Below, piece by piece: positions 1 to 11,642 of a stretch of DNA of 64,000 bases. The number at the start of each line of letters is the position of its first letter. The first letter of the stretch is position 1. Below the pieces are notes generated by a model. The model had not been told where the DNA came from. It worked only from the letters and a program-made list of their open reading frames with translations, and ran no database searches. The position numbers and the translations under genes were made by a program. Source of the DNA: Thozetella sp. PMI_491 (taxonomy: Eukaryota; Ascomycota; Sordariomycetes; Chaetosphaeriales; Chaetosphaeriaceae); assembly GCA_021432635.1 (NCBI GenBank), contig MU270019.1, forward strand, positions 620,001-684,000, in the 5' to 3' direction.

Positions 1-252
1 TATACATCGTAACATGACGTTCATGAAGAATCTGGCCCATCCCAAAGCCTCTTTCTCAATGGAGAGGTACTGCTCAAATTGTATGATGTGCTTAATCGGT
101 CAACTTCTTGTCAATGGGAGAACATCTACCGGCCATAGTAGCATCTCATATCACACCGCCGGTGGGATAGTTTACTTGCCTACATGGGTTGGAGGACTAT
201 GCAACCGTACCAATGTTGATTTCTCCTTCCCTGCTTGTTTCTAGTCGAGTAG
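1..252. other. left edge, nothing recognised
   Basis: No family motif is seen. A short open frame at about 14-244 on the plus strand ends just before the coding-like stretch at 253-480, and a possible splice acceptor (ttctag) lies at about 238-243, so this could be the 5' part of a decayed gene cut by the window edge. Confidence 0.3.
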
Positions 253-480
253 TGCGAGAAATGGGAATGTGGCACAGATTTTAATGATTGGTATCCGGTT
301 GCACACCTCGTCATCAAAATAGCGATTGACCTGGTAGATGGACTGGAACCTATTCTGAAGTTGGACGTTTCTTTATGGCCTGGAGAACAAGAAAGAACTT
401 TTCACTGGCTCCGGTCTTGCTCTTTCTGGAGGAAGTACCCAGACGTACATTGTGAGGGTGCCGGCATATCAACTTCTTGA
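253..480 (+). pseudogene. unidentified coding-like relic
   Basis: This frame reads as plausible protein, beginning CEKWECGTDFNDWYPVAHL and running through IDLVDGLEPILKLDV to WRKYPDVHCEG, then a TGA at 478-480. The same frame reopens after the stop and continues to about 650 with HYEVELAPTISAYKGVHI-like sequence. There is no start codon and a TAG lies just upstream of 253. I do not recognise the family. The interrupted but protein-like frame suggests a decayed gene or a partial exon. A second frame (from about 377) also looks somewhat coding-like, so a frameshift is possible. Confidence 0.25.
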
Positions 481-1382
481 CCCAGGAAGCACATGCAAAA
501 TAGGCATGGGCTCCTGATGCCGAGTTTCAAAAGTACCGATATGGCTGCAGGTGAGATGCGGCACTACGAGGTGGAACTCGCCCCGACCATAAGTGCTTAC
601 AAGGGAGTGCATATACCCAAGCCAGTAAGCTCCCTATATTACCGAACGTAACCCAAGCTCAGGCCGAGGCAGATAACCTTGGCACAATGGCTTACCAGTG
701 GCGACCTACGCCTACGGGATGTCACAAATCAAGAGTAGAGAGCTCGCAGAATTGATAAATCCATCCCGGCTGAAGATACGTAATTATCTCCTTGGTTTCC
801 GGCCTCGGACCAACCAGTACCCGGCCTACACTTTTATGAGCATGGCTGCGATCGACCATGGTCCATGAGCACATACATGTCTCTGTGTTCCAGGAGGGCC
901 GATGCATTAATTGGAGTCCCTCGATTGGAGAAGTGGGGAGAAGTTGGCCCCCTCCTGCACACCTTTCAATTAGCCTCTGTCGCTACGGGTAGCATTTATG
1001 TTGTGCCACATGGTAAAATTCGGAGGCCATGAGACGGTGGCAATGAGAGGCTCGCTTGCTCGCGGCACTGCAGCCGGCGCGTGCGGCCAAGTCGATATAG
1101 TACTTTCTGCGCGGATCGGCCATACTTAATGAGCCGGCATCTGCAATCAATCGCTGACCGTCCATCGACGCCCCGTGCCGTGCGATCGCACCGGCTTGCT
1201 AACTCAAATACACGCACACGCATAAATGGGCACGTACATAAACAATGCAGGGTCCGGGGTAGCTGCTCTCTTCTTTCTGGTTCAGTTCTGAGGGGCTGCC
1301 CACGAGAGCGCTGTCCCCAGCCTGCCGTTTACTACCACCGCCTACGCTGCTGTTACCGGACTACGTCCAGAGCTCTTGCAAA
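481..1382. other. intergenic, no supported gene
   Basis: Apart from the tail of the relic frame (to about 650), I see only short overlapping frames with no family resemblance. The right part is the promoter side of the MFS transporter gene that follows. Confidence 0.4.
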
Positions 1383-3412
1383 ATGGGCGATGTTCATACC
1401 GAAGGCAAACATCTGGCTCACAGGCAAGCACCTATAGCCATGCATCAAGTCCCTCCAGGACTGACCTTAGTCCTAGCCATGCTCACGAGGAGGATATTCC
1501 TGGCACCGTGAATCTAGCAGCCAAAGGTATTGTTTCAGGGCTATAGGGGTAAATTTTTGGAAGTTGGCAGATACTAATACTTCGTTCAGAGGGAGATGAT
1601 ACCGGTTATGGCCAGGCGCTCTTCCCGGTCCCTGCGTTGGATCCCAACGACCCATTGCAGGTATGAATGCAATTCTCTACATATAGTAGAAACCAAAGGC
1701 TCACGGCCATTGCAGTGGTCCAACTTCAAGAAGACAATGATCTTGGTCATATGCTCCGTATACTCGTTTCTAGGCAACTCGGCTCTGGTCGGCCCCTCGC
1801 CGTACCTGGGCATCTGGGCTGCCGAGTTCCAAGTCGAGCCGACCGACTCGTCGAACCTAATATCCTACCCAAATCTCGCATTCGGATTCAGTAAGCTTGC
1901 AGTATCATGATATAGCTCTTGAGGAGAATCACTAAGGCGTTGGTAGGCTCGCTGATCTGGGTTCCGTTGTATCTCAAGATCGGTCGGAGGCCAGTTATGC
2001 TGGGCACTATGCTTGCCGTACGACCCAAGACTCCGGACGAGAATACGCCATGCCAACGTGCTAATGGGAATAACTAGTTCATTGCCGGCCTAATCGGGAC
2101 CACTCAGGCGACAACTTTCGGCGGTCTCATGGCAGCTCGCACCGTATTCTCCTTCGCTTCCGGTGTTTGCGAGGCGTTGCCAGTCCAGCTTGTCAACGAC
2201 ATCTTCTTCATCCACGAGCGCGGTGGTAGAATCGGTTACTACACAGGTTAGCAATCACCCAGGTCGCTCCGGTGTGCTGTTCCGCGTTAACTCGCCGTGC
2301 ACAGCGTGCCTTTGCCTGGCCTCATTCGCCCCCCTTCCAGCTGGGTACATGCTGGCTGCCGGATACTCATGGCGGCTGTACTTTTACGTCATCCTGGCCT
2401 TCGCCATCGCCATGTTTGTTGTCGCCTTTTTCTGCGTGGAGGAGAGCTCTTATGACAGGAAAGCCGCTCTAACTGCCCAGCCTCCTTCTACCGAGGAGGT
2501 GGTCACGCCCCCTGAAGACCCCCCGAAGGAGGGCCATGACTCTGTTGTGATGGCTTCCAGCTTCATTCCTCCCCGAAAGACATATATTGAGATGCTCTCG
2601 CTTAAGGGAAGAGTCGACCGCGAGATTCCCTTCTTTCTCACCATGGCCCGGGCCTTTACGTACTTCCTTGTCCCGCCGGCGCTCTGGGTAATTACCACCT
2701 ACGGCATTTATATTGGTCTTGGTGCCTTTGCAATGGGCTACACGTTCCCCGCAAAAATCGTGCAGCCTCCCTATAGCTGGGATGTGGTGAGTTCAAGCCC
2801 ATATTGCGCCAATTGCGCTCCGAGCTGCCTTATGCTAAGCATGTACAGACTAGCTCGGGACTGTATGCCCTAGGTCCGACGCTGGGATACCTCATTGCGA
2901 TCCCATTCACGTCCACCTCTGATCGCCTAGCGGCCCATTTAACTCGCAAGAACGGAGGGATCCGCGAGGCCGAGATGCGGCTGGGGGTCCTGCTCGTCCC
3001 CATGCTGGTCGCGCCGTTCGGCTTGTTCACCTATGGAATGGCAGCTGAACGAAACCTTCACTGGATCGCCTTCTTCATTGGGCAGGGCATGTTTGCTTGG
3101 GGCTCGTATCTCTACTTTTCCTTCACCATTGCCTACGCGGTGGACTCGTACTTCGCCAACACCTCAGAGATGTTGATTGCCATTAACATTGGTAAACAGG
3201 CCATCAGCTTTGGTTTTGGTTACAAGGTACTGGCGTGGGTCATGGAAAGCGGATATGTTGTCGTCATCTCGGGCATCTTCTTCAGCATCCTCCTTCTGAA
3301 CAACCTCATGGTGATTGTGTTCTTGATTTGGGGCAAGAATATCCGCCGATTCATGTCTAAATCGGCTCTGGCGCGGCTGCATCGGCGTACGATGACACAC
3401 GATGAGCTTTGA
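1383..3412 (+). CDS. MFS transporter, HOL1/polyamine-like DHA1 type
   Basis: Predicted plasma-membrane drug:H+ antiporter-type transporter of the fungal subfamily that includes yeast Hol1. Exons by eye: ...1526, 1590-1660, 1716-1890, 1947-2017, 2078-2246, 2305-2786, 2849-3412, all with GT-AG junctions keeping one frame. The N-terminal part reads IPGTVNLAAKEGDD, then LDPNDPLQWSNFKKT, the conserved stretch before the first helix. LYLKIGRRPVMLG matches the MFS loop 2-3 signature. NDIFFIHERGGRIGYYT and the helices that follow fit the family, and the C-terminus ends RRTMTHDEL. A charged central loop (about PPSTEEVVTPPEDPPKEG) separates the two six-helix halves. The 5' end is unresolved: the frame entering exon 1 (HAHEEDIPG) has no nearby ATG, and the ATG at 1383 is in another frame, so a frameshift or an unseen first exon is needed. 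The substrate is unknown. Confidence 0.85.
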
Positions 3413-3796
3413 ATGAGAGAGGGTTACCAAGGCCCTTATCTTGGTCTTGGGATTCATGGGGCAGCAGTCTCGCATTTACTGTGGGTTAGGGGAGGACTCG
3501 TGCAGGATGCTGCAACTTGTATCTCCTGTGAGCGACATGAACCAACTAGCAGCTACATAAAGTAGTCTTCATTCACCTTCCTTTGGGCTAAGTGATATGT
3601 GAGCTCCATTAAGTGAAATCACTTCATTTGTACTTCGGCTATACTAGGAAGGCGTTTCTGATGCGGTAGGAAGATAGTAAACATCGTGCCCTCGACGGGA
3701 GCCGTCAAGTCACCTGGTATGTGCAAGCACCTGAAATCGAAAACATAGAGACAGAGAGAAACTAAAAACCCTTCGCAGCTCGCTTGTTTCAAACAT
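3413..3796. other. convergent intergenic region
   Basis: The 3' ends of the MFS transporter (plus strand) and the sulfate permease (minus strand) face each other here. I see nothing else apart from 3' UTR-like AT-rich sequence. Confidence 0.5.
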
Positions 3797-5970
3797 TCAT
3801 ACATTAGAGCCGTTCGCCTTGGACTTTTCATCATATACCTCCTCCTTGTCAATCATCTCGTCCTCGAGTATAGTGCCCCTTCTCGCCAGCATCCGCGGCG
3901 CAAGCACGGCGCTAGCAACATCCCGGTATGTCATAGTCATTGTGCCATCATTCGGCACTGTGAGAACCTCCTGGCTACTCTCGTCTCCGTCAACGACCAT
4001 TATGGGCCATCCGCAGCGTTCGAAGCGTTCCCTTATATAAGGGCTCATACAGGCGAACCGTAGCTCGACTTGCTCTCCGGCATACTTCTCGATCTCTTTC
4101 TTGTGCTGCAAGAGGTGGCGGACTGCGGTTGCGTCGGTGTGATTCACGCGTCCGAAGTCGAGGACCACAAGCGAAAGTGGGGGCAACGAAGACGGATCAG
4201 TGACCCCCTCCTTCTTGCGCAACCTGGCCACGCGCTGCTCGCCTACCACTGACCAGTTGCGCTCCGACTCTGGGCTATGGCTGCCCCTGTAGTGGGGCGC
4301 ATGGTGCGTCTTGACCGTGTCCAGGATTCTCGTCGACGTGGAATAGCTGTTGGGGAAGAAGAACGACTCGTGGAATTTGAACACGCGAACATCGTTAGGC
4401 ACCGAGAAGTTGGGCGGAAGAGCCCCCTCTCGGGCCTCCTCGATCGACCGGGTAAGCTCAGAGCCGGCTGAGGATTGGATTCGGGTGAAGACCTGACGGA
4501 GAAGTACATAGACGATGTTGAACCCCACGGAGGCGCCAATACCTGCTTCAGTCGAAACAAAGAGTGAGACCCAGAAGGCGATCATGGACGAGACAAAGTC
4601 GGCCAAGGAAGACTTCCAGAACCGATAGAAGACGGACGGCGGGGAGACGAGCGGCCAACAGGCGCAGATGATGATAGCAGCTAGCGTAGCCTTGGGGATC
4701 CAGAACAGAGTGCCAACAAGCTTGTAAATCGAGACCAGGACGACGGCCATGGTGACCAAACCGGACAGAGGCGACCGCACCTTTGAGGCAGAGTTGACAG
4801 CAGTACGCGACATGGCGCCACCGACGCCCATAGCATGGAACCACGAGTTGAAGAAGTTTGTGACCCCAAAGTAGCACAGCTCCTGACTCTGATCCGTGAC
4901 GTAGTTGTTGTGGACACCAAAGGCACGAGCGATGGCAGTGTGCTCAACTGCGGCGCCAATGAAGACGGCGATGCTTCGGCTCGCAACCTTGGCGATGAGG
5001 TCGGCGGGTGGGATGCTCGGAGCCTCTTGGCCGTTGGACTTGACCTGAACGACGTCAAACAAGTATTTTCCAGACGCTCGGTTGTGATTCACGGCGTAGC
5101 CCACGCCCGTAAAGAGCACGAGTGTCAGGAAGGCACGCGTGATGGACAGGAACCAGATGACCTTGTATTGCTTGCCCCAGTATTTGCCGGACTTCTCCAA
5201 GATCGTCATGAACAGGATACCCGTGAAGCCAATCAGACAAGCCCATCCGTTTGCATTGGGAAGCTGCTGGAAGATGTCGTGGATCTGTCTCGCAGTGCCG
5301 TCGCCGATGTTGGTCTCGCCCAGGAGCGAGCCCATCTGGTTCAGCATGATGGTGATGGCGACAGCAGAGATGAAGCCGCTGAGGATGGGAAGTGAGATGA
5401 ACTCCAGCAGGAATCCCAGCTTCAGGAAGCCAAGGACCATGCCGTATACGCCCATCATCATCGCAACGGCCGAGGCGATCTGCGACGGTGTATACTCATC
5501 CTGAAATTCCTCGACTACATCCGAAGTCAAGAGACCAATAAGTGAGGTTGGGCCCGTGGACAAGTCTGCAAGTGCTGCGGTTAGATATTTCCTTGTACAT
5601 GGCGGCTAGATCTATGCATATGCGGGGGCTGCCTGCCTTTGGTGGTGCCCATGAAGGCATAGATGGTGGCCGGCAGCCAGCTGGACATGAGGCCATATTG
5701 CACAGGTATGGTTGCAATCTTGGCATACGACAGTCCTTGTGGGATAAGCATCAGACCAATGGTCAGGCCGGCGATGATATCATTGATGATCCACCGAGGG
5801 TTGTATTTTGGCAGCCATCCGATGATGGGGAACTTCTCGAGGACATATTGAGCCGAAGCAGACGGGAGGGCGTGCGCAGCCTTGGCGCCGAGATGTGCGG
5901 CTCGGTTCCAATTAACGTCAGTCCTAAAGTCGTTCTTGACGGCTCCAGGGACCTCGCGTATCGAAATCAT
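3797..5970 (-). CDS. SulP family sulfate permease with STAS domain
   Basis: Predicted plasma-membrane sulfate importer (SLC26/SulP) feeding sulfur assimilation. Two exons, 5637-5970 and 3797-5565, give about 700 residues, usual for fungal SulP proteins. The start ATG is at 5970 (MISIREVPGAV). The N-terminal half has FPIIGWLPKYNPRWIINDIIAGLTIG followed by MLIPQGLSYAKIA, the SulP signature region, and then ATIYAFMGTTKDLSTGPTS. Helical segments continue through the FIGAAVEHTAIARAFG region. The C-terminal STAS domain includes SLVVLDFGRVNHTDATAVRHL. The intron (5566-5636) begins with GC, not GT, after AAAG, and it restores the conserved TTKDLSTGPT junction, so it is most likely a GC-AG intron. Branch-like ATCTAAC lies upstream of its acceptor. 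Confidence 0.93.
5566..5636 (-). other. GC-AG intron in the sulfate permease gene
   Basis: The exon end AAAG is followed by GCAGGC, and the intron ends CTTGCAG. No GT donor in the vicinity restores the frame. Reading through gives a stop within 20 codons, while removal yields the family-typical junction TTK-DLSTGP. Confidence 0.75.
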
Positions 5971-7593
5971 ATTGTGGGCGGGAGTTCACTCGGTCGATGT
6001 CCACTTTAGAAGATGGAAGCCAAGTGGCTATGTGTAGTAGGCAACGAGGTCTACGAAAATTGGGGACCGAAGCCAAGGTCTCTACGGACGACTATAACCA
6101 TTCTCGCAAGAGGCGGGGGAAGCCAGATGTTGTGTAAAATTGCCGACTCCCGCAGCTCGCAGCTCTTGCCTACACCTCGCCTTTGCTCCTCATTGGCCTT
6201 GCTCACCAAACCACTAGCCTGGATGGTTTGCTCAGCTGAGTCGTAGACATCCCTCTTGACAAGTGCAATCCCCCCCCCCCCGGCGTGGTCCCTGAGTCTT
6301 GCAGGGGCGGCGTGCGCCTCGACCGTTTGCCAATAATGGCATCAAGTGTGTGTTGCCTGGGCAGGCATTCCCCTCTAGGCTGCTGGAGATTGTTCGGCCA
6401 TCGGCATCGCTGAAGATCGCTGCCCAATTGCGTGGCCGGTGGCAAGGATATGGGAACAAATACTCACAAGCTATATATAGCGCCGTGCTGGAGCGGCGTG
6501 GCGGTCGTCCTATAATACGCCTGCCCGCTCCCGAGAGGGTGTACAGATGTGCGCTCGAGAGCAAAGGGGTAGGCCGCCAGGGTTGGCTCGAGGGCACGCA
6601 CCCAAAGTTGGCACCTCTCGTGCGGGGTCTTACTCAGATTTGGCCGTGTTGTGACCCAAGGGACGTGCCGGCAGCGCAGCGTGACCGCCACGCTAATTCG
6701 ACGAGAGCCCGCCGGCTCAATGCAGGTCTGGTGTAATGGCAGCAACCGTCCAGTGCAGATCCAATCAATATTTGGCCACTGGGTACCGGGGAAACTCCCA
6801 GAGCGGAGTCGAATATGGTAATGACATCTGGTCTTTGTGAGTGCAACGCGTGCTGGTATACAAATATACTTTACGCTGCGACGATGAGCGAATCACCTTC
6901 CTCTTACGGTGCCCAGGGCGCGCGGGGAGGGGGCCATAGCTACCCGACTGGCCTGCGCTCCCGAACATTGGGGGTCCTGCTCGTCTTTGTCGGTGTCTAT
7001 GCGCCGAGAAATCAAGGCACGTTCGTCGGTTTCGATTGAGGCTCGGCATGCAAGTGGTCGAAGTCATGTGTTGGTGAAACTGTGATAACGGTACTTTGCG
7101 ACCTCTTGTTGATCTTCTCCGCCGCGAAGCTGACGATGCGCGTGCGATGGCGTGGTCCAGCATCTACCTTTAGAACGGCCCGAAGCCAGAACTGGCCGTG
7201 CTTCCACTTACGGGGAGATGTCGCATTTTGTAGAACTGTGATATTTTGGGCCATGGAACCCTTTTATCTCGCAGCGAAGAGTGAAGCACGCCCCTGTTGT
7301 TACACCAGGATCGCCGAGGATACCGGACCTCTCCATCTCCCCTCACAGATGCTCTCTGTGGAACCCCGAGCTATCTCCAGATTCCGGCTTGCACAGGATG
7401 CCTATTGATAGCCTTCGATGCGCGAAATTGAAGCCATGCTCTTATCCTTGTCCTGCTGATTGGCTCGGCGTTCTGGCATCTCGGCTTCTCAACAGAGTTT
7501 CCGCCCCCTTTAAGCTCGGTGGCGGGTAATGTTCTGCTGGCACATCCAGTGAGTGCCATCGAGACTCGTTACTCGACTGTCATCACACCTAAC
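5971..7593. other. divergent intergenic region between sulfate permease and oxalate decarboxylase
   Basis: Holds both promoters. There is a C homopolymer at about 6270-6281. Overlapping short frames here show no family motifs and no consistent splice structure, so I call no gene. Pyrimidine-rich sequence precedes the oxalate decarboxylase start. Confidence 0.45.
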
Positions 7594-9166
7594 ATGCTGC
7601 TCCCTACCTATGCGTCGTTGCTGCTCCTCACGGCAGTCAGCTTGGCGGTGCCCGTGCAAGATGGCCCCCGTCAGCGTCTACTAGACGGGAAACCGTTGAG
7701 GATCACCAAATCTAAGCAGAGGACCCAGCCCTTTGGTTCCTCTAGTGCCCCGTACACCCCGGGCAACAAAGACCCTTACGACAAGGCCATTGATGCCGTT
7801 GGGGAGGGGCTTGACCCCTTGCCGTGGCGGAACGGCCTAGGTGCTTCCGTCCTGGGGCCATGGAACAAGGAACGCGCTCGCCAGAGTCCTGATCTAGTCC
7901 GGCCGCCATCGACAGATCATGGAAATATGGCAAACATGCGTTGGAGCTTTGTGGACTCCCACATTCGAATTGAGGTGAGCTTACTTGTCTTGAGTGTGTG
8001 ATGATTACCAAGGTAGTCCTAACGAGTCACTGTTATGTTGTGTAGGAAGGCGGATGGACGCGTCAAACTACCATTCGAGAGCTACCTACGAGTATTGAGC
8101 TTGCCGGGGTGAATATGCGACTGGAGGAAGGCGTGATTCGAGAGCTTCACTGGCATAAGGAAGCCGAATGGGCGTATGTCCTTGCCGGGAACGTCCGCAT
8201 CACGGCCATCGATTACGAGGGAGGCAACTACATCAACGACCTTGAGAAAGGGGACCTTTGGTATTTTCCCAGCGGCGTGCCACATTCCCTTCAGGGTTTA
8301 AATCCGAACGGGTCTGAGTTTCTGCTCATTTTCGATGACGGCCACTTTTCCGAAGAGTCAACATTTATCCTGACAGACTGGCTGGGTACGTGCTCTCTTT
8401 ACATCTTGCAATGCTCCTTTCTCTCCTGCATGAATACCCGAGAAGCAATACTAACATGCATGTCAATGCAGCACATACGCCTCGCTCCGTGCTCTCCAAG
8501 AACTTCAACCTCGCACCGGAAGTCTTCAAGAACATCCCAGATGGGGAGAAGTACATCTTCCAGGGAAATCTCGTCGGCTCGATCGATGACGAGGAGCCCA
8601 AGGGCGTCAAGAAGTCCAAATACAAGTTCTCCCACAAAATGCTCGCCCAGACGGCTGAGGAGACGTCCGGCGGCGAGGTTCGCATTACAGACTCACATAA
8701 CTTCCCCATCTCCAAGACCATCGCTGCTGCACACGCCATTATCAACCCGGGTGCGCTGCGTGAGATGCACTGGCATCCCAACGCAGACGAATGGTCCTTC
8801 TTTATCCGCGGGCGCGCGCGCGTCACCATTTTTGCAGCGGAGGGCCAGGCTCGGACCTTTGACTACGTCCCGGGCGACGTCGGCATTGTGCCGCGTAACA
8901 TGGGTCACTTTGTGGAGAACATTGGTGATGAGCCCGTGGAGATGCTGGAGATCTTCCGGGCGGACGAGTTTCGGGATATCAGCCTCTTCCAGTGGATGGG
9001 CGAGACGCCAAAGAAGATGGTGGTCGACCACCTGTTTGCGAACGACCCCGAAAACGCCGAGATCTTCTGGCAAAAGGTTAAGAGTGCGGACAAGGACGTG
9101 GTGACCAAACCGGACTACGCCGATACCGAGAGCGAGGAAACGGACCCTTCGCCCCGAGACCTGTAG
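7594..9166 (+). CDS. secreted bicupin oxalate decarboxylase
   Basis: Predicted Mn-dependent enzyme splitting oxalate to formate and CO2, probably extracellular. Exons 7594-7974, 8046-8385 and 8472-9166 give about 471 residues, the usual length. It begins with a signal peptide (MLLPTYASLLLLTAVSLAVPV). Cupin 1 has the metal motif ELHWHKEAEWAYVLAG (His162, His164, Glu168) and WYFPSGVPHS. Cupin 2 has EMHWHPNADEWSFFIRG and VPRNMGHFVENIG. The lid segment reads FSEESTF, keeping the glutamate that favours decarboxylase over oxidase activity in the bacterial enzyme. The second intron joins DWL to AHTPRSVLSKNF, a family hallmark. All junctions are GT-AG. Fungi use such enzymes to limit oxalate and acidity in plant tissue; its regulation cannot be read from the sequence. 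Confidence 0.95.
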
Positions 9167-11105
9167 TTTCTTTGCAGAAGCACTGTGCCATTCTACCAAG
9201 TGAATATACCTGAAATTGGCTTTCGTTGGGGTGTCTAGGTACTTGGGCCATCGAGATTCTAGCACTAGTTCCATGATAAAACAGGCTACTCTCATGCACC
9301 TCCACCTCTCTCCGCACTTTTGCGCGACTTGTTTGGTCCGATTCTAGGTCGGGTGACCGCGTGCTCTGCGTGCCGAGCTTCGCTCGCGTGCGCACGCATA
9401 TCGTTGTACAAGCCACAGGCACTGGTCCTCGCGTATCCCAGAAGCTTTCTGTGCAGATGCCTCCTCGAATAGCCTAAACCTCGACCTGTTGGGCTTCTCG
9501 CAATTCCTTCGGCGTCTTACGGCGTTGGCTGGCAAGCAGAGGATCACAGGGAGGCTACATGCCGACACATCTCCTGGGCCTCGGCTTGCGGGGCCGGGAT
9601 AGCTCGTGAAGACCCGAACTGCCGCGTCGTGGCCAGAATGGCGGACGCACATCTCGCCTATGCTGCCGTACTCGCTCGCTGGGGCGACGAGGTTCAAATC
9701 TGGTGCAGGGAAGCCCCACCTCGCTCCCGTCCCCCAGACCTCCCCAGACCTCCCTCCCCGGACCTTCGCAGACCCCCAAACTTCTTCCCCGCGACGCCAA
9801 GTCTCTAGCGTGCTTTCACCCCACTTCTCCATTGAGCAACCCCGGATTCTCCCCCGGTCGCCAAGTGCTCGGCGCATTGGTCGAGCTGTCACCACCTCAG
9901 ACCTATGGCGGCCGCGCGGACAGCCAATCGTCCCCGCGGCCACACCGTCCAAGTTGGCGACGGCGGCGCAGCCACCTGCACGAGGCACCCAACGCGTCTC
10001 CCGCTAGTGGTTTCAGCAAGCCTTGCTTCGCAAAGATCGCAGATAACTCGGGGCTCGCGATACCGACATTGACCGACAGATATGGGGTTGCACGCATGAA
10101 CCCGACGGTATTGGCCGCATGCACACCTTCCGCCAGGGTTTAGTGCCAGCCCAGCTCCGGGGTCGAGACCGACGTCGAATATAGACTGGCGACGGGAGGG
10201 CGAAGCGAAGGGCCTTCTGGTGTCTCTATGAGCCTAATGCCATGCCGGAAGATAGCGTCCGGCTAGGACGGCGACGCCATTCCCTCGTCTTCGTAAATCA
10301 AGGGCTGGCAAATCTCTTTGAGTGGAAAGGTACGGATCTAATCTAGGATCCACCCAGCCCTGATCAACTTAGGGGCAAGAAGAAAATAACACCGCCATCC
10401 CAGTCTTGCTAGCTACTTTTAAACTTACAGTATCGTCACCCTGCAAACCCGTAGGCTTTAGAGGGTTGAGTCATTCGGAAATACAAGGTCAGCAGGAGAA
10501 AGGAGGGCTGGATTCGGCGGGGAGCTCGAGCTAGCACTACACCTGTAACTAGACTGATTATTGAGGCTCCTACGGTACATAGGGCCTCACCTTCTTATAC
10601 CTCATCTTGAGGGGTTTTCACTGCTATCTGCAGTCATTATGCGATGGCTCTGAGTTGGGTCTTGACTCGGTGGTCTTCAGGATATTATTACCTGGCCCGG
10701 GAAGTCCTCAGACTCACTCAAGGATTCGTGGACGTCTCGCATGTGCCTTGCTGAGGCAACAGTCTTACACAACCGCTCAAGTCTAATATACGCTTTAGAA
10801 TTACAGATCAACCCCCTTAAAAGAAACTTAGCTGGTCTAAGCAAGACTATATAGTATCGTATAGTTATTAGAAGTACTGTTATCAATTGAAGCTGTTACC
10901 CCTGTCGGCACGTAATATATGAAACAAAATCTCCTTTATTGAGCAAATTTAGTAAAGTCAGCTATGGAGTGCGAGAAAAGGTTTCTTAAATAGAGGAATA
11001 GCTCCAATAAGAAAAGAAGAAGTAAAATTTCCCGTTCCCAAGTACCTAAATACTTTGTCCTTAGCTAGCTCAAGCACCCCTAGCTCCTAGCCACCCAAAT
11101 ACTTT
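9167..11105. other. gene-poor region, GC-rich left and AT-rich right
   Basis: From about 9,300 to 10,300 the sequence is GC-rich with cytosine-rich short direct repeats (for example the repeated cccagacctcc around 9,730-9,755) and several overlapping open frames on both strands, none with a family motif. From about 10,350 it turns AT-rich, which may be a decayed repeat. No gene is supported. Confidence 0.4.
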
Positions 11106-11642
11106 TCATTTACCATTTGTACCTCGACCACAGAATCTGGCATTCCTATCCTCATAGCCTGTCTGGACGTAGTCGGTAGCGGTCTGCTGGGTGCCCCAAC
11201 CTGCGCCGTAGAGGCCACATAATCCGGTGACGTCGGCGAACGAAGCTGCAAGGCCGTCGCGCGTACAGGGAATAGCATTTCCACCAAAGTTGCACAAGTA
11301 GGCGACAGTGGATCCCCAAATTGAGTAGAAGTCAAGGCCACCGCCAATTGCTCCAGGGTTGCATTGGCGCTTCAGTTGCTCGACGGCGTTGTCGGTATCG
11401 GTAGGGTCTAGCTTGTAGTCTCCGCACGCTAGGTTGTCAAAAGTATCCGGGACCGATGTGCGACGCTTGACAGTGCTTTCGGCAATCTCCGTCTTGTTCA
11501 CAGGCGCGTAAAGCAGAGTGTGTATTTCTTGACCGTTCTCGTAACGGACCATGTAGACGCCGTCTGCCTGATTGGCTGGGATTGTAAAGCCAGTAACGGC
11601 ATTGAGGAAGAGGAGAGGAATAAGAGTTCTCATGGGATACAT
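11106..11642 (-). CDS. small secreted six-cysteine protein (effector candidate)
   Basis: A single-exon gene for a 178-residue protein. Two starts are possible: ATG at 11642, or the one three codons inside (MRTLIPLLFLNAVTG), which gives a cleaner signal peptide. The mature protein would begin near FTIPANQADGVYMVRYENG. It holds six cysteines (contexts LACGDY, RQCNPG, YLCNFG, IPCTRD, GLCGLY, RFCGRG), consistent with three disulfides, and dibasic sites KRR and KR that Kex2 could cut. I do not recognise a named domain. It sits alone inside an AT-rich, gene-poor block, the kind of place where fungal effector genes are often found. Its role as an effector is inference. Confidence 0.75.
   Translation of the reverse strand: MYPMRTLIPLLFLNAVTGFTIPANQADGVYMVRYENGQEIHTLLYAPVNKTEIAESTVKRRTSVPDTFDNLACGDYKLDPTDTDNAVEQLKRQCNPGAIGGGLDFYSIWGSTVAYLCNFGGNAIPCTRDGLAASFADVTGLCGLYGAGWGTQQTATDYVQTGYEDRNARFCGRGTNGK

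Noticed and set aside
6270-6281. Poly-C run as a possible regulatory or assembly feature
   Set aside because: A simple homopolymer with no surrounding structure; not informative by itself.
9680-9705. tRNA-like B box (ggttcaaatc)
   Set aside because: No matching A box or acceptor stem nearby.
9344-10143. Several long open frames on both strands
   Set aside because: Mutually overlapping, Arg/Pro-rich, no motif and no splice-consistent extension; GC-rich artefact.
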